Notes under the pieces: model-generated
Told to the model about the DNA's origin: nothing
Database searches by the model: none
The model's input: only the letters and a program-made list of their open reading frames with translations
DNA from: Polyangium spumosum
GTDB taxonomy: Bacteria; Myxococcota_A; Polyangia; Polyangiales; Polyangiaceae
Assembly: GCF_009649845.1 (NCBI RefSeq)
Contig: NZ_WJIE01000001.1
Coordinates: 372,001-436,000, forward strand
Direction of reading: 5' to 3'
Length of the DNA stretch: 64,000 bases
Part shown: one piece after another, positions 52,625 through 59,997 of the stretch
How positions within the stretch are numbered: position 1 is the first letter of the stretch
Layout of the letters: each line of letters opens with the position of its first letter
Translations under genes and position numbers: made by a program

Positions 52625-54477
52625 GGGGGAGAAGACGCGAAGGCTGCGTGGATGAGGCCCACGTGCGAGTAGGCCTGCGGGAAATTACCCCACATCCGCA
52701 GGTTCCGGGTCTCGTAATCCTCCGAGAGCAAGCCGAGCGGCGAGAGCGCGGATCGGGCGCGCTCGAGCACCTCGCGCGCCTCGGACTTCCGTCCCACGGT
52801 CGCGAGCGCCTCGCACAACCAGAACGTACAGATGATGAACGCCACGCTCGTCTCGCCGAACTCGTCCCCGCGGTAACGCATGAGCCAGCCTCCGTGGGAG
52901 AGGCGCTCGCGGATCGCGTCGATGGTGCCGTGCAGGCGCGGATCGTTCGGGGGCAAGAAGCGCAAGGGCGCCATCTGCAGGAGCGCCGCGTCGAGCTCCT
53001 CGCCACCATAACTCGACACGAACGAGTTCAGGTCCGGGCGCCAGGCCTTCTCGAGGATCTCGGCGCGGATCCGATCGGCCGCGGCGCGGTAATGGCTCGC
53101 GCGCTCGGGCCTGTGGCGCGCGGCGACGCTCGCCATGCGGTCGGCGGCGCACCAGCACATGAGGCTCGAGAACGTCTGCGGGCCCGCGTCCGAGCGGAAC
53201 TCCCAGATCCCCGCGTCGGGCGTGCCCGCCACCTCGATCGCCTTCTGCGCGAGCCGCTCCAGCAGATCGAGCCCGTGCTGCGATCGTTCGGCGACGAAAC
53301 GATCGTCGAGGAAGACCGGCGCGAGCGCGAGGACCATCTCGCCGAAGACGTCGTGCTGGAGCTGCGTCGCCGCGGCATTGCCCACGCGCACCGGGCGGTT
53401 GCCCTCGTAACCAGGCCAGTCGTCGAGGATGAACTCCTCGAGGTCGGGCGCGCCGTCGACGCGGTAAAGCGGGCCGAGCGAGAGCGAGGGCGCCGCGGAG
53501 GCGGCGATGTTGAAGAGGTACTGGATGAACTGCTCGCGCTCCTCGAAATGGCCGAGCAGCCGGAAGGCCGCGAGCGCGTAGTAGGCGTCGCGCAGCCAGC
53601 AGTAGCGGTAGTCCCAGTTGCGCCCGCTGCCGGGCGCCTCGGGCAGGCTCGTCGTCATGGCCGCGACGATCGCGCCCGTGTCCTCGAAGCAATGCAGCTT
53701 CAAGGCGAGCGCCGAGCGGATGACCTCCTGCTGGAAGAGCGGCGGGATGTCGCAGTGCATGACCCAGCGCTCCCAGTACCGCTTCGTTTGCCCGAGGAAC
53801 TGCTCGCAGACCGCGGGCAGCGAGTCCTCGAGGGGCGGGCCCCAGGCGAGCACGAGGTGCTTCTTGCCCGTGAGCGCGAAGGGGACGTCGGTGACGTACG
53901 AGAGCGGAATGTCGGTCGTCAAGCGGAGCGGCGCGGCGAAGCCGTCGTAGCGGATGTGGTTCGATCCGACGAGCCTGCCAGGCGTGCCCTTGCTCCAGCC
54001 GAGGCGCGGCTCGCAGCGGACGCGCACGCGGGGCGTGCCCTCGAGCGGCTCGATGATGCGCACGATCATGGTCGGCCGGAAGAACCGATCGTTCTGGAAG
54101 TACCGGGGCGCGAAGTCGATCACCCGGAAGGAGCCCGAGGACGAGCGGAACGTCGTCTCCAGGATGTTGGTGTTCGGGAGGTATCGCTGGACACCCGGCT
54201 CACCACCCGCCGGCCCCACCGTGAAGACCCCCCCGCCCTTCTCGTCGAGCAGCGTGGAGAAGACCGGCTCGGCGTCGAAGCGCGGCAGGCAACACCACAC
54301 GATCGACCCATTTCGGTCTATCAGCGCGGAATACTGGCAGTTTCCGATGACGCCCAGATCTTCGAGTCGCACGCCCGAGAGGATGGCCCGTTCGTCGTTT
54401 TCCCTCAAAAGGAAAACCGTCGGAGGCAAAAATATCCCTCTCGGGAACCTCCCGATGGGTCGTTCCGACACGTCCAC
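52606..54477 (-). CDS. Glycoside hydrolase family 15 (glucoamylase/trehalase-like)
   Basis: 623 residues if the GTG at 54477 is used; GTG 54372 gives 588 residues and starts close to the family (RLEDLGVIGNCQYSALIDR). An AT-rich dyad at 54399-54420 lies between the two starts, which favours the later one. N-terminal beta-sandwich (1-260), then the (alpha/alpha)6 barrel: GRNWDYRYCWLRDAYYALAA, general acid region AGIWEFRSDAG and GDEFGETSVAF with the second Glu. It hydrolyses alpha-1,4 glucans or trehalose; no secretion signal is present, so the substrate is likely intracellular. It leads the six-gene run and is divergent from the MarR gene. Confidence 0.92.
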   Translation of the reverse strand: MDVSERPIGRFPRGIFLPPTVFLLRENDERAILSGVRLEDLGVIGNCQYSALIDRNGSIVWCCLPRFDAEPVFSTLLDEKGGGVFTVGPAGGEPGVQRYLPNTNILETTFRSSSGSFRVIDFAPRYFQNDRFFRPTMIVRIIEPLEGTPRVRVRCEPRLGWSKGTPGRLVGSNHIRYDGFAAPLRLTTDIPLSYVTDVPFALTGKKHLVLAWGPPLEDSLPAVCEQFLGQTKRYWERWVMHCDIPPLFQQEVIRSALALKLHCFEDTGAIVAAMTTSLPEAPGSGRNWDYRYCWLRDAYYALAAFRLLGHFEEREQFIQYLFNIAASAAPSLSLGPLYRVDGAPDLEEFILDDWPGYEGNRPVRVGNAAATQLQHDVFGEMVLALAPVFLDDRFVAERSQHGLDLLERLAQKAIEVAGTPDAGIWEFRSDAGPQTFSSLMCWCAADRMASVAARHRPERASHYRAAADRIRAEILEKAWRPDLNSFVSSYGGEELDAALLQMAPLRFLPPNDPRLHGTIDAIRERLSHGGWLMRYRGDEFGETSVAFIICTFWLCEALATVGRKSEAREVLERARSALSPLGLLSEDYETRNLRMWGNFPQAYSHVGLIHAAFASSPPWSDIL

Positions 54478-54584
54478 CGTCGCCGCCGCGTTTGGAATGT
54501 GCGGTCGACCCTTCGACGGTCTCGATCGTCGGGGCGAGGTGGGCTAGCGTGGCTCGCTCGGCGGAAAGGGAATCGGCTCGGTTT

Positions 54585-55079
54585 ATGGGCGCTGCACCCA
54601 GCGATAAGAGCGAAAAGAAGAAACAGAAGGCGGACAAGGCCGAGAAGCTCGGCGAGGTCCTGGATTTCATGCGGCTGCTCTGGGCCGTGGACCATGCGCT
54701 ACAGTCGATGTCGAAGCGCATGGAAGCGTCGCTCGGCGTCACCGGCCCGCAACGCCTGGTGATCCGGATCGTCGGACGCTTCCCGGGGATCTCGGCGGGC
54801 GAGCTCGCGAGCGTGCTGCACATCCACCCGAGCACGCTGACGGGGATCCTGAAGCGGCTCGAGGCACGCAACATCATCGGCCGCAAGCCGGATCCGGACG
54901 ACGCGCGGCGCGCGCTCTTCGAGTTGACGGCGAAGGGGCGGGACGTCGACGGCCTGAAGATCGGCACGGTCGAGGCCATCGTGCGGCGCTCGCTCGCGAG
55001 GATGCCGCCGCGAAAGGTGGCCTCGGCGCGCGACGTGCTCAGCTCGCTGGCCGTGTCGCTCCTCAACGAGAAAGAGTGA
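54585..55079 (+). CDS. MarR family transcriptional regulator
   Basis: 164 residues from the ATG at 54585. A Lys-rich start (SDKSEKKKQKADKAEK) precedes the domain. The winged helix-turn-helix is clear: ISAGELASVLHIHPSTLTGI, LKRLEARNIIGRKPDPDDAR with the wing DPDDARRALFELTAKG. The flanking helices for dimerisation are present. It is divergent from the GH15 gene with 107 bases between, so it may regulate the cofactor run. It is followed five bases later by a lipoprotein gene. Confidence 0.9.
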   Translation: MGAAPSDKSEKKKQKADKAEKLGEVLDFMRLLWAVDHALQSMSKRMEASLGVTGPQRLVIRIVGRFPGISAGELASVLHIHPSTLTGILKRLEARNIIGRKPDPDDARRALFELTAKGRDVDGLKIGTVEAIVRRSLARMPPRKVASARDVLSSLAVSLLNEKE

Positions 55080-55084
55080 CGGGC

Positions 55085-55471
55085 ATGCGAGAGCTCCGCG
55101 CCGCGATCCTCCTCGCGATGCTGCTCGGCGCGTGCGGCGGGGGTGATCCGGAGCCCACGCCCCTGCCCGACGACGGGCGGTACCGCCCGCCGGCGAGCGG
55201 GGAACGCACGACCGAGGCGATCGCGTGCGATACGCTCGTCGACGCCCACGCCGACCGCATGCTGAAGCTCGGCTGCGCCGGCACGTCACGCACGTGTCCA
55301 GGCTTCTTGCGCGCGGAGTTCGGCGCGGAGTGCCTCGAGTACGACAAGGGCAGCGTCGACGGCTGCCTCGCGTTCTACGCCTCGAAGACGACGTGCCAGG
55401 AGCTCAATGACGCGCTCGGCGCGTGCGTGATCACCGCCTACGAGGGATCGACGCCGGCCGGCTGTCCGTGA
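55085..55471 (+). CDS. Small Cys-rich lipoprotein, unknown function
   Basis: 128 residues from the ATG at 55085, five bases after the MarR stop; a GTG at 55076 overlaps it. The lipobox is LLGACGGG. The mature domain has eight Cys (ACDTLVDAHADRMLKLGC, TCPGFLRAEFGAECLEY, GCLAFYASKTTCQE, ACVI, GCP) arranged as paired helices, similar in style to the lipoprotein at 39569-40063. No function is known. Likely translated with the MarR gene. It is convergent with the START-like gene, with 4 bases between stops. Confidence 0.78.
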   Translation: MRELRAAILLAMLLGACGGGDPEPTPLPDDGRYRPPASGERTTEAIACDTLVDAHADRMLKLGCAGTSRTCPGFLRAEFGAECLEYDKGSVDGCLAFYASKTTCQELNDALGACVITAYEGSTPAGCP

Positions 55472-55475
55472 GGCG

Positions 55476-56084
55476 TCATCTCTTCCCCTCCACGAACGAT
55501 CGCATCGCGACCACGCCCTTGCTCGCGCCTTTCAGGTTCTCGGCGTTGAGCAGGCTCGCTGGCAGCGGCAGGCGCGGCAGCAGGAAGACCTCGAGCTCGA
55601 GCTCCGTGTGGCCCGCGTCGATCGACCGCAGGCGCCACACGGCGCGGAAGTCCTTCACGTTGCCCTCGAGCATCGCGACGTCGTAGGTCTCCACGCCCGC
55701 CGCGTCTCGCGCCTTCTTCACGGCCATCCGCGCCCAGAAGCGCGCCGCGCCGTGCAGCGCGGTGACCTCCATGTAGACCTCGCGCTCGCCGCTCTTCGTG
55801 CGCCCGAGGACCTTCGATCGGCTGTAGTGCGGCATGAACCGCGCGTACTCGCCGAACGCGAGCACCCGCGCGCGCACCGCGTCGATCGGCGCGGACACGA
55901 TCACCTTCGCGCGCCCTCGCACGAGGCTCGATCCCGGGATCGGCACCGCCACCGGCGTCGGATCCGCGCGAAGCTGTGGCCTCGCCAGAGGCTCCGCGCG
56001 CGCCTCCCCGGCCCCGAGGACGGCCACGAGCCCAAGCGCCCCGAGCCACCTCGCGCGCCCCCCACCCCGCGTTTGATGCTGCAT
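55476..56084 (-). CDS. Secreted START/SRPBCC-like lipid-binding protein
   Basis: 202 residues from the ATG at 56084; an upstream ATG at 56189 runs through AT-rich promoter-like DNA and is rejected. Signal peptide ARWLGALGLVAVLGAGEARA. The mature domain opens with RGRAKVIVSAPIDAVRARVL, FGEYARFMPHYSRSKVLGRT and ends with VWRLRSIDAGHTELELEVFL, the curved sheet and long helix of the SRPBCC fold, which holds hydrophobic ligands in a cavity. No catalytic motif. Divergent from the lipoprotein at 56213. Confidence 0.83.
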   Translation of the reverse strand: MQHQTRGGGRARWLGALGLVAVLGAGEARAEPLARPQLRADPTPVAVPIPGSSLVRGRAKVIVSAPIDAVRARVLAFGEYARFMPHYSRSKVLGRTKSGEREVYMEVTALHGAARFWARMAVKKARDAAGVETYDVAMLEGNVKDFRAVWRLRSIDAGHTELELEVFLLPRLPLPASLLNAENLKGASKGVVAMRSFVEGKR

Positions 56085-56212
56085 GCGATCGATTGTGGTC
56101 CAATAAACACATTCGCGCACTTCTGTGGTGTGAGGGCGGAGCAATCCGTTGCCAGCGTGTGTCGTGGCCGAGGTTGAGTAACACGGCATACTGATTCTGA
56201 GGGGGAAAACCG

Positions 56213-57394
56213 ATGAATCGTATGTCTTGGATGTTCTCGTGGGGGCTCGGGGCGGCGCTCGGGGTGATGGGCTGCGGGGGCGAGGAGGCGCCGCCGCAGG
56301 CCTCCGGGACGACGGAGCCCGAGGTCCCGGCCACGACGGACGCAGGCCCCGACGCAGACGCGGGTCCGGGGGGCGAGGAGGCCGCGTGCGCCCCGGTCAG
56401 CGGGACGATCGTGGTGAGCCAGGAAGACGGGCTGACACCTGCAATCCTGTGGGCAAACGGGAGCTACCTGATCGCGTGGCAGACGCGCACGGGCGGGACG
56501 GAAGAGGTGCGCGTGGCGCGCATCGGCACGGACGGCAGTGTGTCGCCCGCGCACGTGGTGGCGACGCTCGCAGGCACGCAGGCGCTCCCCTCGTTACACG
56601 CGACGAGCAGCGGGCCGATGGTGACGTGGCAGGACACAGGGCTGTCGGGGCTCGTGATCCAGGCGCGCACGCTCAGCGCCGACGGCACGCCGACGGGCGC
56701 CACGATCCAGCTCGGGACGAGCGACGCGACCGAGGCGCGCCCCAAGGCCGCGCCCTTGTCGAGCGGGCTCGCAGTCACATGGATGGAGACCCCCGGCGCG
56801 CGTCTCGGGCTCGTCAGCGGCGGGGGGATGGGCTCGATGACGTCGCTGCCCGGCGCGCGTTTCCCGGCGCTCGCGAGCCGCGGCAGCGAGCTCGCCGTCG
56901 CCTGGAGCACGGGCGCCGAGCTCTCCGTCGCGCGGACGACGGGGATGCCCGGCGGATCGATCGCGGGGGCGATCGTGCGGACGGGCGCCGGCGAGGCGCG
57001 CCTGCCGAGCGTGGCGATCGACGGGAGCGGCGCGACGCTCGTCGCCTGGGAAGACACGCGCGCGGCGGAGGAGCGTATCTACCTCTCGCGCGTGAACGCC
57101 GGCGGCACGAAGGAAGGCGAGGTGCGCGTGGAGGACACGGACGGCAGCGCGAACTGGCCCGTCGTGACCGTCATGGGCGAGCGTACGGCGGTCACCTACT
57201 ACCAGTTCCAGGGGGGGCCCTCGTCGATCTACATGGCCGTCTTCGGGCCGGGCCTCACGCGTGATCGCGGCATCCTCCGCGTCTCGGGCAAAAACGCGAG
57301 GTTCCCGGCCGTCGCCTTCACGGGCAGCGAGCTCGGCGTCGCCTGGTCGGAGAAAGACGCAGGCGTCCGGATGCGTCGGGTCGCCTGCGACTGA
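56213..57394 (+). CDS. Lipoprotein with propeller-like repeats
   Basis: 393 residues from the ATG at 56213, with GAGGGGG upstream. Signal peptide and lipobox GVMGCGGEE. After an acidic Ala/Gly linker, repeated units with Trp: GSYLIAWQTRTGGTEEVRVA, GPMVTWQDTGLSGLVIQA, LAVTWMETPGAR, ELAVAWSTGAELSVARTTG, TLVAWEDTRAAEERIYLS and LGVAWSEKDAG. These fit the BNR/sialidase-like or WD-type propeller blades of secreted proteins in this group. No sialidase catalytic residues were recognised. Confidence 0.8.
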   Translation: MNRMSWMFSWGLGAALGVMGCGGEEAPPQASGTTEPEVPATTDAGPDADAGPGGEEAACAPVSGTIVVSQEDGLTPAILWANGSYLIAWQTRTGGTEEVRVARIGTDGSVSPAHVVATLAGTQALPSLHATSSGPMVTWQDTGLSGLVIQARTLSADGTPTGATIQLGTSDATEARPKAAPLSSGLAVTWMETPGARLGLVSGGGMGSMTSLPGARFPALASRGSELAVAWSTGAELSVARTTGMPGGSIAGAIVRTGAGEARLPSVAIDGSGATLVAWEDTRAAEERIYLSRVNAGGTKEGEVRVEDTDGSANWPVVTVMGERTAVTYYQFQGGPSSIYMAVFGPGLTRDRGILRVSGKNARFPAVAFTGSELGVAWSEKDAGVRMRRVACD

Positions 57395-57425
57395 GCCCCC
57401 GGAGCGAGCGAACGAGCGAGCAAAC

Positions 57426-57477
57426 CATGCAGCGCGCCCGCCCGAAAAGGGCGCATCTTCGGCGGGCGCGCCGCATG
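57426..57477. repeat. Long near-perfect hairpin
   Basis: CATGC plus GCGCGCCCGCC (57426-57442) pairs with GGCGGGCGCGC plus GCATG (57461-57477), 16 of 17 positions, one A/C mismatch, loop 18 bases. It is between the propeller lipoprotein stop and the CDP-alcohol phosphotransferase start. No T run follows. Confidence 0.7.
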
Positions 57478-57497
57478 CACCAGCCGCCGTCGTGACC

Positions 57498-58319
57498 ATG
57501 GTCATCACGCTCGCGGCGCTTCTCCTGTGCACGGTGGTGGTCGCGTCCTACGCGACCCGTGTGGCCCGCTCTGGACGGGCGGCGCATCCGCGCCTCGGTC
57601 CCTCGCCCGGCAGCGCGCTCTTGCCCGGCTGGCTCGTCGAGGCCTTCTACTGGGCGTTTCACGCGCCAGGCCGGGCGCTCGTCGCGCTGCACGTCTCGCC
57701 GGACGCGTGTACGTACGCCTCGCTCGTGTTCTGCTGCGCGAGCCTGCCGCTCGCGGCGACCGGGCGCTTCGCCGAGGCCGCGGCGGTCATCATCGTGGGC
57801 GCGATCCTCGACGCCCTGGACGGCATGGTGGCGCGCGCGCGTGGCATCGCGTCGCCTTCGGGCGCGGTGCTCGACTCGTTCGTCGACCGCATCGCCGACG
57901 CGGCGCCCTTCATCGGCCTCGCGATCTACTACCGGCACAACGTCGTCTCGCTCGTCATCCCGCTCGCGGCGATGGTGGCCTCGTCCCTCGTGAGTTACGC
58001 GCGGGCCAAGGCGGATCAGCACGGCCTCGTGCTCCCGAACGGCCTCATGCGTCGCCACGAGCGCGTCGTGTACCTCTCGGCGTCGCTCTTCCTCGGGCCG
58101 GTCATCCCCTACACGCAGGCGCTCGGCGGCATCCCGCGCCCGCTCACGCTGCTCGGCGTCGGCCTCGTGGCGGTCGTGGGTACGGTCGCGTCGTTCGTGC
58201 TCGTCGCGAGGACACGCGCGGCGCTGCGAGATCCTCGGCTCGTGACGGCGAAGAGCCCCCGCCCCGAGTTCGCGCCGAAGAGCGCCGAGCCGCGCGGGCC
58301 GCTCCCCGTCGAGCATTGA
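57498..58319 (+). CDS. CDP-alcohol phosphatidyltransferase
   Basis: 273 residues from the ATG at 57498 (a GTG two codons earlier is possible). The family signature is complete: ALDGMVARARGIASPSGAVL, then DSFVDR, giving D-G-x2-A-R-x8-G-x3-D-x3-D. Several membrane segments surround it (AAAVIIVGAILDAL, VSLVIPLAAMVASSLVSY). These enzymes join an alcohol such as inositol phosphate, glycerol phosphate or choline to a CDP-lipid. The polar head is not predicted by the motif. The following Aur1/PAP2-like gene makes inositol phosphate plausible. Nine bases separate the two genes. Confidence 0.92.
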   Translation: MVITLAALLLCTVVVASYATRVARSGRAAHPRLGPSPGSALLPGWLVEAFYWAFHAPGRALVALHVSPDACTYASLVFCCASLPLAATGRFAEAAAVIIVGAILDALDGMVARARGIASPSGAVLDSFVDRIADAAPFIGLAIYYRHNVVSLVIPLAAMVASSLVSYARAKADQHGLVLPNGLMRRHERVVYLSASLFLGPVIPYTQALGGIPRPLTLLGVGLVAVVGTVASFVLVARTRAALRDPRLVTAKSPRPEFAPKSAEPRGPLPVEH

Positions 58320-58327
58320 GGCGACGT

Positions 58328-59320
58328 ATGGTGGCGCGAGCGCGCGCGCTGTTTTTCCTGCCGGCGCTGTACGCGGCGCTCGTCACGGCCGTCGACCGGC
58401 CGCGCTGGGACCTCTTCTTCGTCGCGGCCCTCGCCACGACGACGGCCCTCGGGGGCGAGCGCGCGCGCCGCTTCTACCTCGGCGCGATCCCTCCGCTCAC
58501 GCTCTTCGTGCTCTACGACGCGCTCCGGTACCTGTGGCCCGCCAGCGTCTCGGCCTCGCGTGTGCTCGGCTGCGAGTTACGCGACGTGGAGCTCGCCTTC
58601 TTCGGTATCGGCATGCACGGCGCGATCGTCACGCCGAACGAGTGGCTCGCTCGCCTCGCCCACCCCGCGCTCGATCTGCTCTGCGCCCTGCCCTACGGCG
58701 CCTACCTCTACGTCATGGCGCTGCACTACGGCTACCTCTGCGTGAAGAAGCCCGACGAGGCGCGCACGTTCACGAGGCTCGCGATCGGCACGCACGTCCT
58801 CGGCTTCGCCACGTACCTGCTCCTGCCCGCGGCGCCGCCCTGGTACGTCGCGACGCACGGCTGCGCGATCGACCTCGCGGCGCAAGGCTCGCCGGCCGCG
58901 CTCACGCGTGTCGATGCGCTGATCGGGTACGGCTACTTCGCGTCGATCTACGGGCACGGCGCCGTCGTCTTCGGCGCGCTCCCCTCGCTCCACGTGACCT
59001 ACCCGCTGTACGGATTGATCGCCACGTGGCGCACGGCGAGCCTACCCTCGCGCGTGCTGCAGATCGCCTACACGATCGTGATGCCGTTCGCCGCGATCTA
59101 CCTCGGGCACCACTACGTGATCGACGTGGTCCTCGGGCTCGCGTACGTGGGGATCGTGTACGGCCTCGTCCTCGTGGTGGGAGACGCGCCCCCTCGTCAG
59201 CGGGCCTTCGACTGGCCCGTCGCCGACTTGTCCGGCTCCCAGAGCACCTCGCCCGTGCCGAGGTGGAGCGCGACGAAGCGGCTCCAGACGAAGAGCGCGT
59301 CGCTCAGGCGGTTCAGGTAG
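58328..59320 (+). CDS. PAP2/Aur1-like membrane phosphotransferase, possible inositol phosphorylceramide synthase
   Basis: 330 residues from the ATG at 58328. Six or more membrane segments. The PAP2 active site has VFGALPSLHVTYPLYGL and AIYLGHHYVIDVVLGLAYVG, matching the two His and Asp of Aur1/IPC synthases, where phosphoinositol is moved from phosphatidylinositol to ceramide. AAPPWYVATHG is also Aur1-like. The C-terminal 41 residues are read antisense to the cobalamin adenosyltransferase gene (overlap 59197-59320) and look unfolded. The neighbour CDP-alcohol transferase could supply the inositol lipid. Myxobacteria are known to contain inositol sphingolipids; the assignment is an inference. 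Confidence 0.82.
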   Translation: MVARARALFFLPALYAALVTAVDRPRWDLFFVAALATTTALGGERARRFYLGAIPPLTLFVLYDALRYLWPASVSASRVLGCELRDVELAFFGIGMHGAIVTPNEWLARLAHPALDLLCALPYGAYLYVMALHYGYLCVKKPDEARTFTRLAIGTHVLGFATYLLLPAAPPWYVATHGCAIDLAAQGSPAALTRVDALIGYGYFASIYGHGAVVFGALPSLHVTYPLYGLIATWRTASLPSRVLQIAYTIVMPFAAIYLGHHYVIDVVLGLAYVGIVYGLVLVVGDAPPRQRAFDWPVADLSGSQSTSPVPRWSATKRLQTKSASLRRFR

Positions 59321-59895
59321 GTCACGGCCATCGGATCGACCTCGACCTCGCGCGCCAGCGACACGCACAGCCGCTCGGCGCGCCGACACACCGTCCGGCA
59401 CACGTGGAGATCCGTGTTCGCGCGTGAGCCGCCCGGGAGCACGAACGAGCGCAGCGCGGGCAGCACCTCCTGGCACCGATCCATCTCCTCCTCGAGCCGC
59501 TCGACGTCCGCGGCCGTGACCCGGGGCTGCTTCGGGTGCACGTCCTCGGGCAGCGTGGCCAGGATCGAGCCCAGGTTGAACAGCTCGTGCTGCACGCGGC
59601 AGAGCGAGTCGGCGAGCTCGTTCAAGGGCGCCCGGCTCTCGGCGCGGGCGCTGCCTGCGGCGAGCCCTTCGAGGATCGACTGCCGGGCCGAGCCCATGAA
59701 GGCGTTCAGCTCGTCGACCGTGCCGTATGCCTCGATCCGCGCGTCGTCCTTGGGGACGCGCTGCCCGCCCACGAGGCCCGTGTCGCCGGAGTCCCCCTTC
59801 TTCGTGTAGACGCGGTTGATGGTGATCCGCGGCTTGTTGAACGTGCGGGTGCCCTCCGCCGGACCCGGCTCCCCCTGCTTCGACTCGTCCGCCAT
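59197..59895 (-). CDS. Cob(I)yrinic acid a,c-diamide adenosyltransferase, PduO type
   Basis: 232 residues. Signature motifs in order: RVYTKKGDSGDTGLVGGQRV, RIEAYGTVDELNAFMGSA, a helical bundle, FVLPGGSRANTDLHVCRTVC and RRAERLCVSLA, then YLNRLSDALFVWSRFVA. It adenosylates cob(I)alamin to coenzyme B12. The C-terminal 41 codons overlap the PAP2-like gene end to end on the other strand. The N-terminal 20 residues are an extra polar extension. Confidence 0.95.
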   Translation of the reverse strand: MADESKQGEPGPAEGTRTFNKPRITINRVYTKKGDSGDTGLVGGQRVPKDDARIEAYGTVDELNAFMGSARQSILEGLAAGSARAESRAPLNELADSLCRVQHELFNLGSILATLPEDVHPKQPRVTAADVERLEEEMDRCQEVLPALRSFVLPGGSRANTDLHVCRTVCRRAERLCVSLAREVEVDPMAVTYLNRLSDALFVWSRFVALHLGTGEVLWEPDKSATGQSKAR

Positions 59896-59997
59896 GGTCC
59901 GGGCGTCCTAGGACGCCGGCCGAGATCGGTCAAGCCGAGAGGGAAAACCGGCTCGCGCGAGTTGACGATCGACGAGGCGCAATGGGAGAGTCCGCCC

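Noticed and set aside
49857-53009. 1050-residue minus-strand frame ending as PncB
   Set aside because: Its first half overlaps the antiporter and GH15 genes out of frame; the PncB family start is at the internal GTG 51242.
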